A stretch of 64,000 nucleotides of DNA from Burkholderia ambifaria (GTDB lineage Bacteria > Pseudomonadota > Gammaproteobacteria > Burkholderiales > Burkholderiaceae), in the NCBI RefSeq assembly GCF_001443045.1, contig NZ_LKPJ01000007.1, forward strand, positions 48,859 through 112,858. The letters run 5' to 3'. A program made the position numbers and the translations under genes. Every line of letters starts with the position of its first letter. Position 1 is the stretch's first letter. This document shows, piece by piece, positions 48,348-57,664 of this stretch. The notes under the pieces were generated by a model. The model searched no databases. It saw nothing but the letters and a program-made list of their open reading frames with translations, and was not told where the DNA came from.

Positions 48348-49274
48348 ATGAAGGGTTTTTCCGGCAAGGTCGCCGCGATCACGGGCGCCGGTTCGGGCAT
48401 GGGCCGCAGCCTCGCGGTCGAGCTCGCGCGGCGCGGCTGCGAGGTCGCGCTCGCCGACGTCAACGATGTCGGGCTCGCCGACACGGCGGCCGCGTGCGCG
48501 CAGCACGGCGTGCGCACGAGCACGCGGCGGCTCGACGTCGCCGACCGCGAGGCGGTGTTCGCATGGGCCGATTTCGTGCGCGCCGAACACGGCAAGGTCA
48601 ACCTGGTCTTCAACAACGCGGGCGTGTCGCTGGCCGCGAGCGCCGAGATCGCGCGTCTCGCCGATCTCGAATGGATCGTCGGCATCAACTTCTGGGGCGT
48701 CGTGCACGGCACGCAGGCGTTCCTGCCGCATTTGCGCGCGTCGGGCGACGGGCACGTGATCAACACGTCGAGCCTGTTCGGGCTCATCGCGATGCCGACG
48801 CAAAGCGCATACAACGCGACCAAGTTCGCGGTGCGCGGCTTCACCGAGGCACTGCGGATGGAACTCGAACTCGACAGCGCGCCGGTCAGTGCGACCTGCG
48901 TGCATCCGGGCGGCGTCGCGACCAACATCGTCGACGCGAGCCGCGTCGACACCAGCATCCGCGCGCTCACCGGCCAGGACGAAGCGACCCACCGCCGCCA
49001 GGCGAACCGCCTAATCAACGCGACGACGGCCGACGATGCCGCGCGGCAGATTCTCGCCGGCGTCGAGCGCAATGCGCGCCGTGTGCTGGTCGGCACCGAT
49101 GCGCGCCGCCTCGACAAGATCGCGCGCCTGCTCGGCGCCGGCTACCAGCGGCTGATCCTGCGGCACGTGCGCCGCGCACGCGCCCGCAATCTCCGCACGA
49201 AGGACGTCCCCGCGGGAGAACGCGCGCACCCTGCGGCCGCGCTCCCGACCACGCCGACCAAGGATCCCGCATGA
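48348..49274 (+). CDS. Short-chain dehydrogenase/reductase
   Basis: Cytoplasmic NAD(P)-dependent SDR of 308 residues. Cofactor motif TGAGSGMGRSL (TGxxxGxG) near residue 11, NNAG at about residue 90, catalytic Ser in INTSSLFG and Y-x-x-x-K in YNATKFAV. The C-terminal 40 residues are a basic extension. AGGAACGACG lies before the ATG at 48348. Its stop overlaps the monooxygenase start in ATGA. In the operon it probably oxidises a secondary alcohol to the ketone used by the monooxygenase, or the reverse. A TetR regulator is divergent. Confidence 0.9.
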   Translation: MKGFSGKVAAITGAGSGMGRSLAVELARRGCEVALADVNDVGLADTAAACAQHGVRTSTRRLDVADREAVFAWADFVRAEHGKVNLVFNNAGVSLAASAEIARLADLEWIVGINFWGVVHGTQAFLPHLRASGDGHVINTSSLFGLIAMPTQSAYNATKFAVRGFTEALRMELELDSAPVSATCVHPGGVATNIVDASRVDTSIRALTGQDEATHRRQANRLINATTADDAARQILAGVERNARRVLVGTDARRLDKIARLLGAGYQRLILRHVRRARARNLRTKDVPAGERAHPAAALPTTPTKDPA

Positions 49275-50833
49275 CCTCGACGACGACCGACCGGCGCGAC
49301 GCGCCGTCCGCCTGCGGCGACAGCCGCGACCTCGACGTGCTGATCGTCGGCGCCGGCCTGTCCGGCATCGGCGCCGCGTACCACCTGAAGAAGCGCTGCC
49401 CGCATGCGAGCGTCGCGATCGTCGAGGCGCGCGATGCGATCGGCGGTACCTGGGACCTGTTCCGCTATCCCGGCATCCGTTCGGATTCCGACATGTTCAC
49501 GCTCGGCTACAGCTTCCGCCCGTGGCACAGCGACAAGGCGATCTCGGATGGCCAGACGATCCTCGACTACATCCGCGATACCGCACGCGCGTACGGCATC
49601 GACAAGACGATCCGCTACGGCCAGAAGGTGGTCGCGGCCGACTGGGATTCGAATCGCGCGCGCTGGACGGTGCGCATCGAGCGCACGCGGGACGGCGCGC
49701 TCGACACGCTCGTCTACACGTGCCGCTTCCTCTATATGTGCAGCGGCTATTACGACTACGATGGCGGCTACCTGCCCGACTGGGCCGGCATGGAATCGTT
49801 CGAAGGCCGCATCGTGCATCCGCAGCGATGGCCGAAGGACCTGTCGTACGCAAACCGGCGCGTCGTCGTGATCGGCAGCGGCGCGACGGCCGTCACGCTG
49901 GTGCCGTCGATGGCGACCGATGCGCAGCACGTGACGATGCTGCAGCGCTCGCCGACCTACATCGTGTCGCTGCCCGCGCGCGACCGGATCGCGAACGCGT
50001 TGCGCCGCGTGCTGCCGTCGCGGCTCGCGCACCGGCTCGTGCGCGTGAAGAACGTGCTGCTGACGATGTACCTGTACAACGTATCGCGCCGCAAGCCCGA
50101 GCGGACGAAGCAGTTCATCATCCGCGCGGCCGGCCGGCAGCTCGGCCCCGGCTTCGACGTCGCGAAGCATCTGACCCCGCGCTACCTGCCGTGGGATCAG
50201 CGCGTGTGCCTCGTGCCGAACGGCGACCTGTTCAAGTCGATCCGCGCGGGCCGCGCGTCGATCGTCACCGACGAGATCGAGCGTTTCACGCCGACCGGCC
50301 TGCGGCTGAAGAGCGGCCAGCAGCTCGACGCGGACGTGATCGTCACCGCGACCGGGCTGAAGGTGAAGATGCTCGGCGGCGCGCGCGTCACGGTGGACGG
50401 CCGCGCGGTCGACCTGCCGCAGACCGTGTCCTATAAAGGAATGATGTACAGCGACGTGCCGAATCTCGCGTCGTCGTTCGGTTACACGAACGCGTCGTGG
50501 ACGCTGAAGGCCGAGCTGATCGCGCGCTACGTGTGCCGGCTGCTCAACCACATGCGCGCGAACGGCTACGACACCTGCGTGCCGCGGCTCGGCGCCGGCG
50601 ATCTCGGCGACGTGCCGGCGGTGAACCTAAGCTCGGGCTACATCCAGCGCGCGACCGGCATCCTGCCGAGGCAGGGGCACCGCAAGCCCTGGAAATTCCA
50701 CCAGAACTACGTGCTCGATCTCGCGTCGCTGAAGTTCAGCGGGCTCGCCGATTCCGCGATGCGGTTCGAACGCCGCGCGCAAGCCGGCCCGGCCGCCGCG
50801 CCGGTCGCCGAACCCGTACTCGAAACCCGTTGA
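49271..50833 (+). CDS. Baeyer-Villiger monooxygenase (flavin monooxygenase)
   Basis: NADPH- and FAD-dependent monooxygenase of 520 residues. The FAD motif is VGAGLSGIG (about 26-34) with ARDAIGGTWDLFRYPGIRSDSDM following, and the NADPH motif is IGSGATAVTLVP. The type I Baeyer-Villiger fingerprint F-x-G-x-x-x-H-x-x-x-W-P is exact (FEGRIVHPQRWP, 177-188), so the enzyme most likely inserts oxygen next to a ketone carbonyl to give an ester or lactone. It resembles EthA-like enzymes. It starts in the 4-base overlap with the SDR gene. The hydrolase after it could open the ester. Ketone identity (terpene, alicyclic, steroid, fatty) is unknown. Confidence 0.92.
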   Translation: MTSTTTDRRDAPSACGDSRDLDVLIVGAGLSGIGAAYHLKKRCPHASVAIVEARDAIGGTWDLFRYPGIRSDSDMFTLGYSFRPWHSDKAISDGQTILDYIRDTARAYGIDKTIRYGQKVVAADWDSNRARWTVRIERTRDGALDTLVYTCRFLYMCSGYYDYDGGYLPDWAGMESFEGRIVHPQRWPKDLSYANRRVVVIGSGATAVTLVPSMATDAQHVTMLQRSPTYIVSLPARDRIANALRRVLPSRLAHRLVRVKNVLLTMYLYNVSRRKPERTKQFIIRAAGRQLGPGFDVAKHLTPRYLPWDQRVCLVPNGDLFKSIRAGRASIVTDEIERFTPTGLRLKSGQQLDADVIVTATGLKVKMLGGARVTVDGRAVDLPQTVSYKGMMYSDVPNLASSFGYTNASWTLKAELIARYVCRLLNHMRANGYDTCVPRLGAGDLGDVPAVNLSSGYIQRATGILPRQGHRKPWKFHQNYVLDLASLKFSGLADSAMRFERRAQAGPAAAPVAEPVLETR

Positions 50834-50840
50834 GGCCGAC

Positions 50841-51827
50841 ATGAGCCATACGCTTCACCTGATCCAGAACATGCTGCTCGGCGTCGTCGCGGTGCTCGCC
50901 GCGCTCGCGCTGTTTTCCGGCTACATCGCGCGCCGCGTCACGCGCGCGTTTCCGCCCGAAGGCCGCTTCGTCGACATCGGCGGCGATCGCATCCACTACG
51001 TCGAGTACGGCAGCGGGCCGCCGCTCGTGTTCGTGCACGGGCTCGCCGGGCAGTGGCGCAACTTCGCGTACCTGCCGCTCACCCGGCTCGCGCAGCATCA
51101 TCGGGTGATCCTCGTCGACCGGCCCGGCGCCGGCCGCTCGCTGCGCGGCGCCAGTTCGCAGGCCAACGTGTTCGCGCAGGCCCGCACGATCGCCGCGTTC
51201 ATCGACGCGCTGAAGCTTGAGCGCCCGGTGCTCGTCGGCCACTCGCTCGGCGGCGCGATCGCGCTCGCGGTCGGCCTCAACCATCCGGAGCGCGTGAGCC
51301 GGCTCGCGCTGATCGCGCCGCTGTCGCACGAGCAGACCGAGCCGCCGGCGCCGTTCAGGCCGCTGATGCTGCCGTCGCCGCTGGTACGCCGCTTCGTATC
51401 GTGGACCTTCGCGGTCCCGCTGACGATCCTGACCGGCCGCAAGGCCGTCAGCCAGGTGTTCGCGCCGGAAGCCGTGCCGCGCGACTTCGCGGTAAAGGGC
51501 GGCGGATTGCTCGGGCTGCGCCCGCACGTGTTCTACGCGACGGCGACGGACCTGCTGTCGGCGCCCGTCGACCTGCCCGCGATGGAGCGCCGCTATGCGG
51601 ACCTGTCGCTGCCGGTCGACGTGCTGTACGGCCACGCCGATCCGATCCTGAACTGGCGCGCGCACGGCGAGGCGCTGGCGAAGAAGTCGGCGCGCGTGCG
51701 GCTGACAGTCGTCGAAGGCGGGCATATGCTGCCGGTCACGATTCCGGACGCGACGGCGGACTGGTTGCTCGACGTCGCCGCCGCGCCGGTCGATGCGCCG
51801 GCGCAGGGTGCGCACGTCGAGCACTGA
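50841..51827 (+). CDS. Alpha/beta hydrolase (esterase/lactonase)
   Basis: Alpha/beta-fold hydrolase of 328 residues with an N-terminal membrane segment (NMLLGVVAVLAALALFSGYIA, about 8-30). The nucleophile elbow is GHSLGG (Ser135), the oxyanion region is LVFVHGLAG, the acid is likely in YGHADPILN and His in EGGHMLPV. It begins seven bases after the BVMO stop and is the last gene of the operon, so a natural role is to hydrolyse the ester or lactone made by the monooxygenase, completing ketone cleavage. Co-operonic but its activity is inferred. Confidence 0.88.
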   Translation: MSHTLHLIQNMLLGVVAVLAALALFSGYIARRVTRAFPPEGRFVDIGGDRIHYVEYGSGPPLVFVHGLAGQWRNFAYLPLTRLAQHHRVILVDRPGAGRSLRGASSQANVFAQARTIAAFIDALKLERPVLVGHSLGGAIALAVGLNHPERVSRLALIAPLSHEQTEPPAPFRPLMLPSPLVRRFVSWTFAVPLTILTGRKAVSQVFAPEAVPRDFAVKGGGLLGLRPHVFYATATDLLSAPVDLPAMERRYADLSLPVDVLYGHADPILNWRAHGEALAKKSARVRLTVVEGGHMLPVTIPDATADWLLDVAAAPVDAPAQGAHVEH

Positions 51828-51910
51828 TCGTCGTCGGGTGGACGGGGCGGCCGCGCTGAGGATAGCGGCGCCCCGGGGTCGCGGTACGGCCGCCGATCAC
51901 GGTGCGCCGG

Positions 51911-52309
51911 TCAGGCTTCGTCGTCGGGCAGCGACAGCCCGAGTTCCGCGATCACCTCGCGCGCGCTGCGGAATGCCTCCACCGCGGCCGGCGCGCCAGC
52001 ATACAGCGCGCTGTGCAGCAGCACCTCGCGGATCTCGACGAGACTCGCGCCGTTGTTGAGCGCGCCCCGCACATGGCCCTTCAGCTCCGTGCTGCGGCCG
52101 AGCGCCGCCAGCATCGCGCAGGTGCAGAGGCTGCGCGTCTTCAGGTCGATTCCGTCGCGCCGCCAGGTGCTGCCCCACGCGTGTTCGTTCAGCCAGTTCT
52201 GCAGCGGACGCGAAAAGCCGTCGAGGTCGCGCATCGCGCGCTCGACGAACGCCTCGCCCATCACGTCGGTGCGTCGTGCCTTGCCCTGTTCCCTGTCCTG
52301 TTCGCTCAT
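51911..52309 (-). CDS. Carboxymuconolactone-decarboxylase-like protein
   Basis: Small cytoplasmic protein of 132 residues of the CMD/AhpD fold. It reads LKTRSLCTCAMLAALGRSTELKGHVRGALNNGASLVEIREVLLHSALYAGAPAAVEAF, close to gamma-carboxymuconolactone decarboxylase (PcaC), with the H-x-x-G-A-L-x-N-G region and E-x-x-E/H-S-x-Y-x-G. There is a C-x-C pair (CTC) but not the C-x-x-C of AhpD peroxidases, so a decarboxylase-like or other function is more likely. It is convergent with the BVMO operon and probably separate. Start at 52309. Confidence 0.85.
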   Translation of the reverse strand: MSEQDREQGKARRTDVMGEAFVERAMRDLDGFSRPLQNWLNEHAWGSTWRRDGIDLKTRSLCTCAMLAALGRSTELKGHVRGALNNGASLVEIREVLLHSALYAGAPAAVEAFRSAREVIAELGLSLPDDEA

Positions 52310-52670
52310 GTCCGTGTCCTGCCTGAAGTCGTGGCCGCTTCGGCGTCGCCCGCGGCCGGGTGGGTTCGCGTCATGTTCAGCGCGTCCGGACCTTTCGTCA
52401 AAGATGCGGCGCTCGGTTTGCCGCCATCGGCGTGACGCCGAGTCGAACGCTACGTAACATCCGGCCGCGCGTTACGGCACCTTACGGGAACATCGCAGCG
52501 GTCGCACCGAGCCCACCTGGCACGCCCGTCTCGCGAAACCGCCATTCCTCCGTTTAAATCGCGCCGATATTCCCGATTCCCGCAACAAAACGCGGGGGCA
52601 TTGCGCGGGAAATGTCATGGCGCGGAATTTGCAGATGTGGCCGGGACACATTTCCAATGTCGAGGCCACC
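52310..52670. other. Upstream region of the collagen-like gene
   Basis: This 361-base gap separates divergent genes. The part from about 52540 to 52660 is the likely promoter and leader of the collagen-like gene. I saw no distinct operator or small gene. Confidence 0.4.
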
Positions 52671-54887
52671 ATGCATCATTACTTCAAGAAAACGACGGTA
52701 TCGCTGGCCGTCCTGTCGCTCGTCACACTGTACGGTTGCGGCTCGGTCGACGGACCGGTCACCCCGTCGATCAAGCCGAGCACGTCGGGAACGTCCGGCA
52801 CTTCGGGGACTTCCGGGACGTCGGGCGGCGGCTCGTCGGGTACGTCAGGCGGCGGTAGTTCGGGGACTTCGGGTTCGTCGGGCAGTTCCGGTACGTCGGG
52901 TACCTCTGGCACTTCCGGTACTTCCGGTACTTCCGGTACTTCCGGTACTTCCGGTACTTCCGGTACTTCCGGTACTTCCGGTACTTCCGGTACTTCCGGT
53001 ACTTCCGGTACTTCCGGTACTTCCGGTACTTCCGGTACTTCCGGTACTTCCGGTACGTCGGGTACCTCTGGTACGTCAGGCACCTCCGGTACGTCGGGCT
53101 CGTCAGGCACCTCCGGCACGTCGGGTACTTCCGGCACGTCGGGCACCTCTGGTACGTCGGGCACCTCTGGTACGTCGGGCACCTCTGGTACGTCGGGCAC
53201 CTCCGGTACGTCGGGCACCTCCGGTACGTCAGGCACCTCCGGTACGTCAGGCACCTCCGGTACGTCGGGCACCTCCGGTACGTCAGGCACCTCCGGTACG
53301 TCAGGCACCTCCGGTACGTCAGGCACCTCCGGTACGTCAGGCACCTCCGGTACGTCAGGCACGTCAGGCACCTCCGGCACGTCAGGCACCTCCGGTACGT
53401 CAGGCACCTCCGGTACGTCAGGCACGTCAGGCACGTCAGGCACCTCCGGCACGTCAGGCACCTCCGGTACGTCAGGCACCTCCGGTACGTCAGGCACCTC
53501 CGGCACGTCAGGCACCTCCGGTACGTCAGGCACCTCCGGTACGTCAGGCACCTCCGGTACGTCAGGCACTTCCGGCACCGGCGTCACCCCGCTCGGCAAC
53601 GTCCTGCAGCAAACCGGCACGCTCGTCACGGGACTGGGCACGACGGTCGCGAACGGCGGTACGCAGGTCGGCAACGTGCAGGTCCCCGGCACGAACCCGA
53701 CGACGGCCACCAGCATCGGCAACGCGGTCACGAGCCTCGGCAGCGGCGTGCAGTCGCTCGGCAGCGGCGTCGCGGCCGGCCTCGGCTCGATCGGCGTGTC
53801 GCCGAACCCGCTCGGCCCGACGCTCACGTCGACCACCGGCCTGCTGACCGGCGCCGGCGGCGCGGTCAACAACCTCGGCGATGCAGTGACGAGCCTCGGC
53901 ACCGGTCCGCTGTCGCCGCTCGCGCCGGCGACGACCCTGGTCGGCAGTCTCGTCAATACGGCCGGCACCGCGGTCAATTCGACCGCATCGGCGCTGAACA
54001 CGGCGCTGAACAGCGCGCCGGTGCAGCAGCTCGAGACGCAGCTCGGCAGCGTGATCAATCCGATCACGAACACGCTGACCGGCGGTGTCACGACGCCTGG
54101 CGCCACGCAGACGCTCGGCGGCGCAACCATGCTCGGCGCCCCGCTCAGCGGCCTGCTGAGCACGCTCGGCAGCGGCCTCGGCCTCGCCGGTTCGCAGGTC
54201 GGCGGCACGACCGGCAACCCGGTCGGCACGAGCGCCGGCGGCAGCGTGTCCCAGCTCGGCAACACGGTGGCGTCGGGCGGCGGCCTGCTGTCCAGCGGCA
54301 GTTCCAGCAGCGGCACCAACCCGCTCGCCCCGATTACCGGCCTGCTCGGCACGCTGACGGGCGGCCTCGGCGGCGGCAGCAGTTCGAGCGGCACGGGCGG
54401 CACCAGCGGTACCAGTGGCACCAGCGGCGGCCCGCTCGCGCCGGTCACGGGCCTGCTCGGCACGGTGACGGGTGCGCTCGGCGGCCTCGGTTCGAGCGGT
54501 ACGAGTGGCACCAGCGGCTCGGGCGTCGGCGGCCTGCTCGCACCGGTCACCGGTCTCGTCAACTCGCTGACGCCGCTCGGCACAAGCCTCACCGGCACGG
54601 TCACGACGCCGGGCGGCAGCCTGACCGGCAACCTCGGCGGCGCGCTGACGAACGGCCCGGTCGGCACGCTGACGGGCTCGCTGACGTCGGCGGCCGGCAC
54701 GCTCGGCGCGGTCGGCACGGCCAGCCCGAGCGGCGCGGCCGGCACGGTGACGACGCCGTCCGGCAGCGGTACCGTCACGGCCGGCCTGACCGGCAGCTCG
54801 ACCGGTGCGGCGGGCAGCACAAACAACCTGCTCGCGCCGGTGACGAACCTGCTCGGCGGCCTGCTCGGCGCCACCCCGAAGAAGTAA
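52671..54887 (+). CDS. Collagen-like Gly-Thr-Ser repeat lipoprotein
   Basis: Predicted surface lipoprotein of 738 residues. The start at 52671 gives a signal with lipobox LYGC (Cys23); an upstream in-frame ATG at 52617 is not needed. Residues about 37-303 are (Gly-Thr-Ser)n with a few Gly-Ser-Ser, a Gly-X-Y collagen pattern lacking proline, like Bucl proteins of Burkholderia. The rest (303-738) is a low-complexity Gly/Ser/Thr/Leu region with recurring Leu-Gly-x-x-Leu and [10 protein letters not shown] motifs and further short GTS runs, with no Cys. The C-terminus ends GATPKK. It may form extended trimeric stalks on the cell surface; a role in adhesion is inferred. Repeat number should vary in frame. 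Confidence 0.75.
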   Translation: MHHYFKKTTVSLAVLSLVTLYGCGSVDGPVTPSIKPSTSGTSGTSGTSGTSGGGSSGTSGGGSSGTSGSSGSSGTSGTSGTSGTSGTSGTSGTSGTSGTSGTSGTSGTSGTSGTSGTSGTSGTSGTSGTSGTSGTSGTSGTSGSSGTSGTSGTSGTSGTSGTSGTSGTSGTSGTSGTSGTSGTSGTSGTSGTSGTSGTSGTSGTSGTSGTSGTSGTSGTSGTSGTSGTSGTSGTSGTSGTSGTSGTSGTSGTSGTSGTSGTSGTSGTSGTSGTSGTSGTSGTSGTSGTSGTSGTSGTSGTSGTGVTPLGNVLQQTGTLVTGLGTTVANGGTQVGNVQVPGTNPTTATSIGNAVTSLGSGVQSLGSGVAAGLGSIGVSPNPLGPTLTSTTGLLTGAGGAVNNLGDAVTSLGTGPLSPLAPATTLVGSLVNTAGTAVNSTASALNTALNSAPVQQLETQLGSVINPITNTLTGGVTTPGATQTLGGATMLGAPLSGLLSTLGSGLGLAGSQVGGTTGNPVGTSAGGSVSQLGNTVASGGGLLSSGSSSSGTNPLAPITGLLGTLTGGLGGGSSSSGTGGTSGTSGTSGGPLAPVTGLLGTVTGALGGLGSSGTSGTSGSGVGGLLAPVTGLVNSLTPLGTSLTGTVTTPGGSLTGNLGGALTNGPVGTLTGSLTSAAGTLGAVGTASPSGAAGTVTTPSGSGTVTAGLTGSSTGAAGSTNNLLAPVTNLLGGLLGATPKK
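52778..53577 (+). repeat. 9-bp tandem repeat array coding (Gly-Thr-Ser)n
   Basis: About 89 tandem 9-base units. The segment 52911-53054 is 16 identical copies of ACTTCCGGT; flanking parts use synonymous units such as ACGTCAGGC and ACCTCCGGT. The period is a multiple of three, so slippage changes length without shifting frame. The array leaves several other frames open on both strands. Confidence 0.9.
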
Positions 54888-54950
54888 CGCTTCACCTATC
54901 AGAACCACAGGCCAATGGCCGGGCACATACCAATCCAAAGCCCGGCCGAC

Positions 54951-54984
54951 GGCCGGCGCCACCCGCCAAGCGGGGGCGCCGGCC
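54951..54984. terminator. Strong hairpin after the collagen-like gene
   Basis: GGCCGGCGCC with its complement GGCGCCGGCC enclose a second stem CCCGC-CAA-GCGGG. It lies between the collagen-like gene and the next gene. No T tract follows, so it could terminate with Rho or just stabilise the mRNA end. Confidence 0.45.
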
Positions 54985-55007
54985 CTCATCCCGACGAGGA
55001 TCCGATC

Positions 55008-56291
55008 ATGAATTCCACACTCGACGGCATCGCCGCGGTCCAGGCCCGCCCGCCTCGTTCCGCCACGCCATTCCGCGCCGGCCTGCTCGGCATCGCGGCC
55101 GGTCTCTTCGCGCTGTGGATCACGCGCGACCAGCCGACCCTCGACGCCGCCACGCGCGCGGTCGTCGCCAGCCTCGCGATCATCGGCACGATCGCGCTGC
55201 ACGAAATCTTCATCTCGCGCGTCTACCTGCGCCCGAGCGCGGGCCTGTCGCGGCAGGCCGTGCGCCCGCTCGGGCTTGCTCGCGTCGCGACGCGGCTCGG
55301 CGCGCTGACGTCGATCTACGCCGGCATCGGCATGATCTACTGGCTGCTGCCCGAATATCACGGCGCGTTCTACCTGCCGTTCTGGTCGCTGCTGCGCTCG
55401 CTCGCGCCGTACGTGATCGTCGCCGCGCCGTTCTACTTCGCGTGGATGGATCGCCACCAGCGCGAGACCGACGACGCGTACCTGCTGTGGGGCCGCTTCC
55501 TGTTCCGTCGCGAGCAGCCCGCGAGCTGGCAGCCCGTGCGCGAGATGCTCGCCGGCTGGGGCGTGAAGGCGTTCTTCCTGCCGCTGATGACGGTCTACCT
55601 GTCGAAGGACGCCGATCACCTGAGCGCGTCGCTCACGCACGCGATGAACGCGCCGATGACGATCGCGACCTTCGTGTTCCTGTACGACCTGTCGTTCACG
55701 ATGGACCTGATGTTCGGCACCGTCGGCTACCTGTGCACGTTCCGCATCCTCGACAGCCATGTGCGCACCGTCGAGCCGACCACGCTCGGCTGGGTCGCCG
55801 CGCTGATGTGCTACCAGCCGTTCTGGTCGCTGTTCTCGAACAACTACATCCGTTACGAAGGCTCGCTGTTCTGGGACAACTGGCTGTTGTCCGCGCCGAC
55901 GCTGCGCGTGATCTGGGGCGCGGTGATCATCCTGCTGCTGATGACCTACGCGCTGTCGACGATCTCGTTCGGACTGCGTTTCTCGAACCTCACGAACCGC
56001 GGGATCATCACGTCGGGCCCGTATCGTTTCACGAAGCATCCGGCGTACATCACGAAGAACCTGTCGTACTGGATGGTGTCGGTGCCGTTCGTCGAGCCGC
56101 TCGGCTGGCAGGTCGGGCTCATGCACTGCGCGGGGCTCGTCGCGGTCAACCTGATCTACTACACGCGGGCGAAGACGGAAGAACGGCATCTGATGCGCGA
56201 TCCGGACTATCGCGCATATGCGGAATGGATCGCGCAGCACGGGCTGTTCGCGCGGATCAAGCAGGCGTTCGGGGCGCGGCAGGCGGGGTGA
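55008..56291 (+). CDS. Isoprenylcysteine methyltransferase-like membrane protein
   Basis: Integral membrane protein of 427 residues with about nine hydrophobic segments. The C-terminal domain carries the ICMT/PEMT signature: GIITSGPYRFTKHPAYITKNLSYWM, then RAKTEERHLMRDPDYRAYAEWI, residues that bind S-adenosylmethionine and the head group in this family. The N-terminal two-thirds is a membrane region without a family I can name. The start at 55008 follows a GACGAGGA sequence. It lies 120 bases after the collagen-like gene on the same strand, so a lipid or lipoprotein modification role is conceivable; substrate unknown. Confidence 0.75.
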   Translation: MNSTLDGIAAVQARPPRSATPFRAGLLGIAAGLFALWITRDQPTLDAATRAVVASLAIIGTIALHEIFISRVYLRPSAGLSRQAVRPLGLARVATRLGALTSIYAGIGMIYWLLPEYHGAFYLPFWSLLRSLAPYVIVAAPFYFAWMDRHQRETDDAYLLWGRFLFRREQPASWQPVREMLAGWGVKAFFLPLMTVYLSKDADHLSASLTHAMNAPMTIATFVFLYDLSFTMDLMFGTVGYLCTFRILDSHVRTVEPTTLGWVAALMCYQPFWSLFSNNYIRYEGSLFWDNWLLSAPTLRVIWGAVIILLLMTYALSTISFGLRFSNLTNRGIITSGPYRFTKHPAYITKNLSYWMVSVPFVEPLGWQVGLMHCAGLVAVNLIYYTRAKTEERHLMRDPDYRAYAEWIAQHGLFARIKQAFGARQAG

Positions 56292-56441
56292 GGCAGCGAC
56301 GGTCGGCCGGCCGGTCGTGCACGATGTGCGCGACGCCGGCCCGGCACCCGGCACCCGGCACCCGATGCCCGATGCCCGATGCGATAATCCATCGGATCCG
56401 CGCGACGCCGCCGCGCAAGCCCCTTGCCGACACGCTCCTCG

Positions 56442-57014
56442 ATGGCTACCGAACCCCAAACCGATTCCGAACGCCGCATCGACATCGTCGCGCTGTGCGG
56501 TAGCCTGCGTGCGCAGTCGTACAACGCGGCGCTGCTGGATGCGGCGGCACGCGTCGCGCCGCGCGCAATGCGCATCACGCGCTTCGATCGTCTCGGTGAA
56601 TTTCCGCTGTTCAATCCCGACGCCGAATATCCGTCGCCGGCCGCGGTGCGCGACCTGATCGAGCGGCTGAACGCGGCGGACGGCGTGCTGATCGCGAGCC
56701 CGGAATACGCACACGGCGTGACGGGCGTGATGAAGAACGCGCTGGACTGGGTCGTGGGATGCGAAGCCGTGGTGTACAAGCCGGTCGCGGTATTGAACGC
56801 GTCGCCGCGCGCAACGCATGCGGACGCGGCGCTGCGGGAAACGCTGTTGGTGATGTCGGCGTGCATCGTCGAGCGCGCGTCGATCACGCTGCCGATCCTC
56901 GGCAGCCAGCTCGATGCGGCGGGCATCGCCGCGCATCCGCCATTCGCAACGGCGCTGACCGATGCGTTGCTCGCGCTGCGCGGGGCGATCGACGCGCAGG
57001 CGCCGAACCGCTAG
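56442..57014 (+). CDS. NADPH-dependent FMN reductase
   Basis: Flavodoxin-fold reductase of 190 residues. LCGSLRAQSYNAALLDAA gives the phosphate loop for FMN; SPEYAHGVTGVMKNALDWV is the signature of the NADPH-dependent FMN reductase (ChrR/YieF-type) family. The start at 56442 (MATEPQTDSERRIDIV) is the last Met before the fold. It probably reduces FMN, quinones or azo/chromate compounds. It stands alone, 150 bases after the methyltransferase-like gene and convergent with the DUF2894 gene. Confidence 0.87.
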   Translation: MATEPQTDSERRIDIVALCGSLRAQSYNAALLDAAARVAPRAMRITRFDRLGEFPLFNPDAEYPSPAAVRDLIERLNAADGVLIASPEYAHGVTGVMKNALDWVVGCEAVVYKPVAVLNASPRATHADAALRETLLVMSACIVERASITLPILGSQLDAAGIAAHPPFATALTDALLALRGAIDAQAPNR

Positions 57015-57043
57015 ACGACGACCGGCGCGGCTGAAAGCATGCG

Positions 57044-57664
57044 TTATCGCGCCTTGGTGCGCGTGGTCTTCCTCGCCGGCTTCGCCAGTTTCGCGGCCTT
57101 CGCGCGCGGCGCTTCCTTCTCCGGCTGCGCGCCGCCGCCGGCCAGATCCTCGAGCCACGCCAGCGCATCGATGTACGACATGAATTGCTGCAGGTATTCC
57201 GGCGACAGTTCGCGCATCGTCGCGAGCGACCGATGCACGAGGCTGTTCGAATTGAGCGGCCCCGCGTTGCGCGGCACCTGGTCGAGCGACTGCCGGTACT
57301 GCTGTTCCGTGCGGACCTTCGACCACATCGTGCGGAAATAGTCGATCAGCTCGGGATCGACGCCGCGCCGGTCGGCCTGCGCATCGCGCGCGAGCTGCGC
57401 GACGAGCCCGCCGAGCAGGCTGCGAGCCGGCGCGTCGGGCGCGCTCGCGGCAACCGCTTCGCCGGCTCGCGCGACGATCCGAGCAAAACCTTCCAGCAGC
57501 GTCGCGAGCCGCGCATCGAGCAACGCGCGCGCGTCGCCGTCGAGCGCGGCCGCGCGCTTCTCGAGCGCGTCGAGCCGATGAAAGCGCACCGGGTCGAGCC
57601 GGTCGGCGCCCTGCTCGCGCCACGCGTCGAGCGTCGCGCGCACATGCGTCGCGTCACCGGTCAC
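57044..57664 (-). CDS. DUF2894 protein
   Basis: Cytoplasmic protein of 206 residues in DUF2894, a family I know only from Burkholderiales and relatives. GTG at 57664 overlaps the MotB-like gene stop in GTGA. The protein is helical with many Ala/Arg; segments include LLDARLATLLEGFARIVA and DYFRTMWSKVRTEQQYRQSLDQVPRNAGPLNSN, ending with a basic Lys/Ala/Arg tail (from about 180) that may bind nucleic acid or membrane. Last gene of the four-gene operon. Confidence 0.8.
   Translation of the reverse strand: MTGDATHVRATLDAWREQGADRLDPVRFHRLDALEKRAAALDGDARALLDARLATLLEGFARIVARAGEAVAASAPDAPARSLLGGLVAQLARDAQADRRGVDPELIDYFRTMWSKVRTEQQYRQSLDQVPRNAGPLNSNSLVHRSLATMRELSPEYLQQFMSYIDALAWLEDLAGGGAQPEKEAPRAKAAKLAKPARKTTRTKAR

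Noticed and set aside
52778..53577. Possible CRISPR array
   Set aside because: The repeat is a continuous 9-base tandem with no unique spacers and is in-frame coding.
52679..54895. 738-codon minus-strand open frame rich in VPEVPD repeats opposite the collagen-like gene, and a plus-strand frame rich in RQAPPV
   Set aside because: Both are produced by the 9-base array, which has no stop in several frames. The Gly-Thr-Ser frame alone has a signal peptide and lipobox.
53562..57623. 1,353-codon minus-strand open frame
   Set aside because: It runs antisense to the collagen-like, methyltransferase-like and FMN reductase genes in a GC-rich context; it has no start signal or domain.
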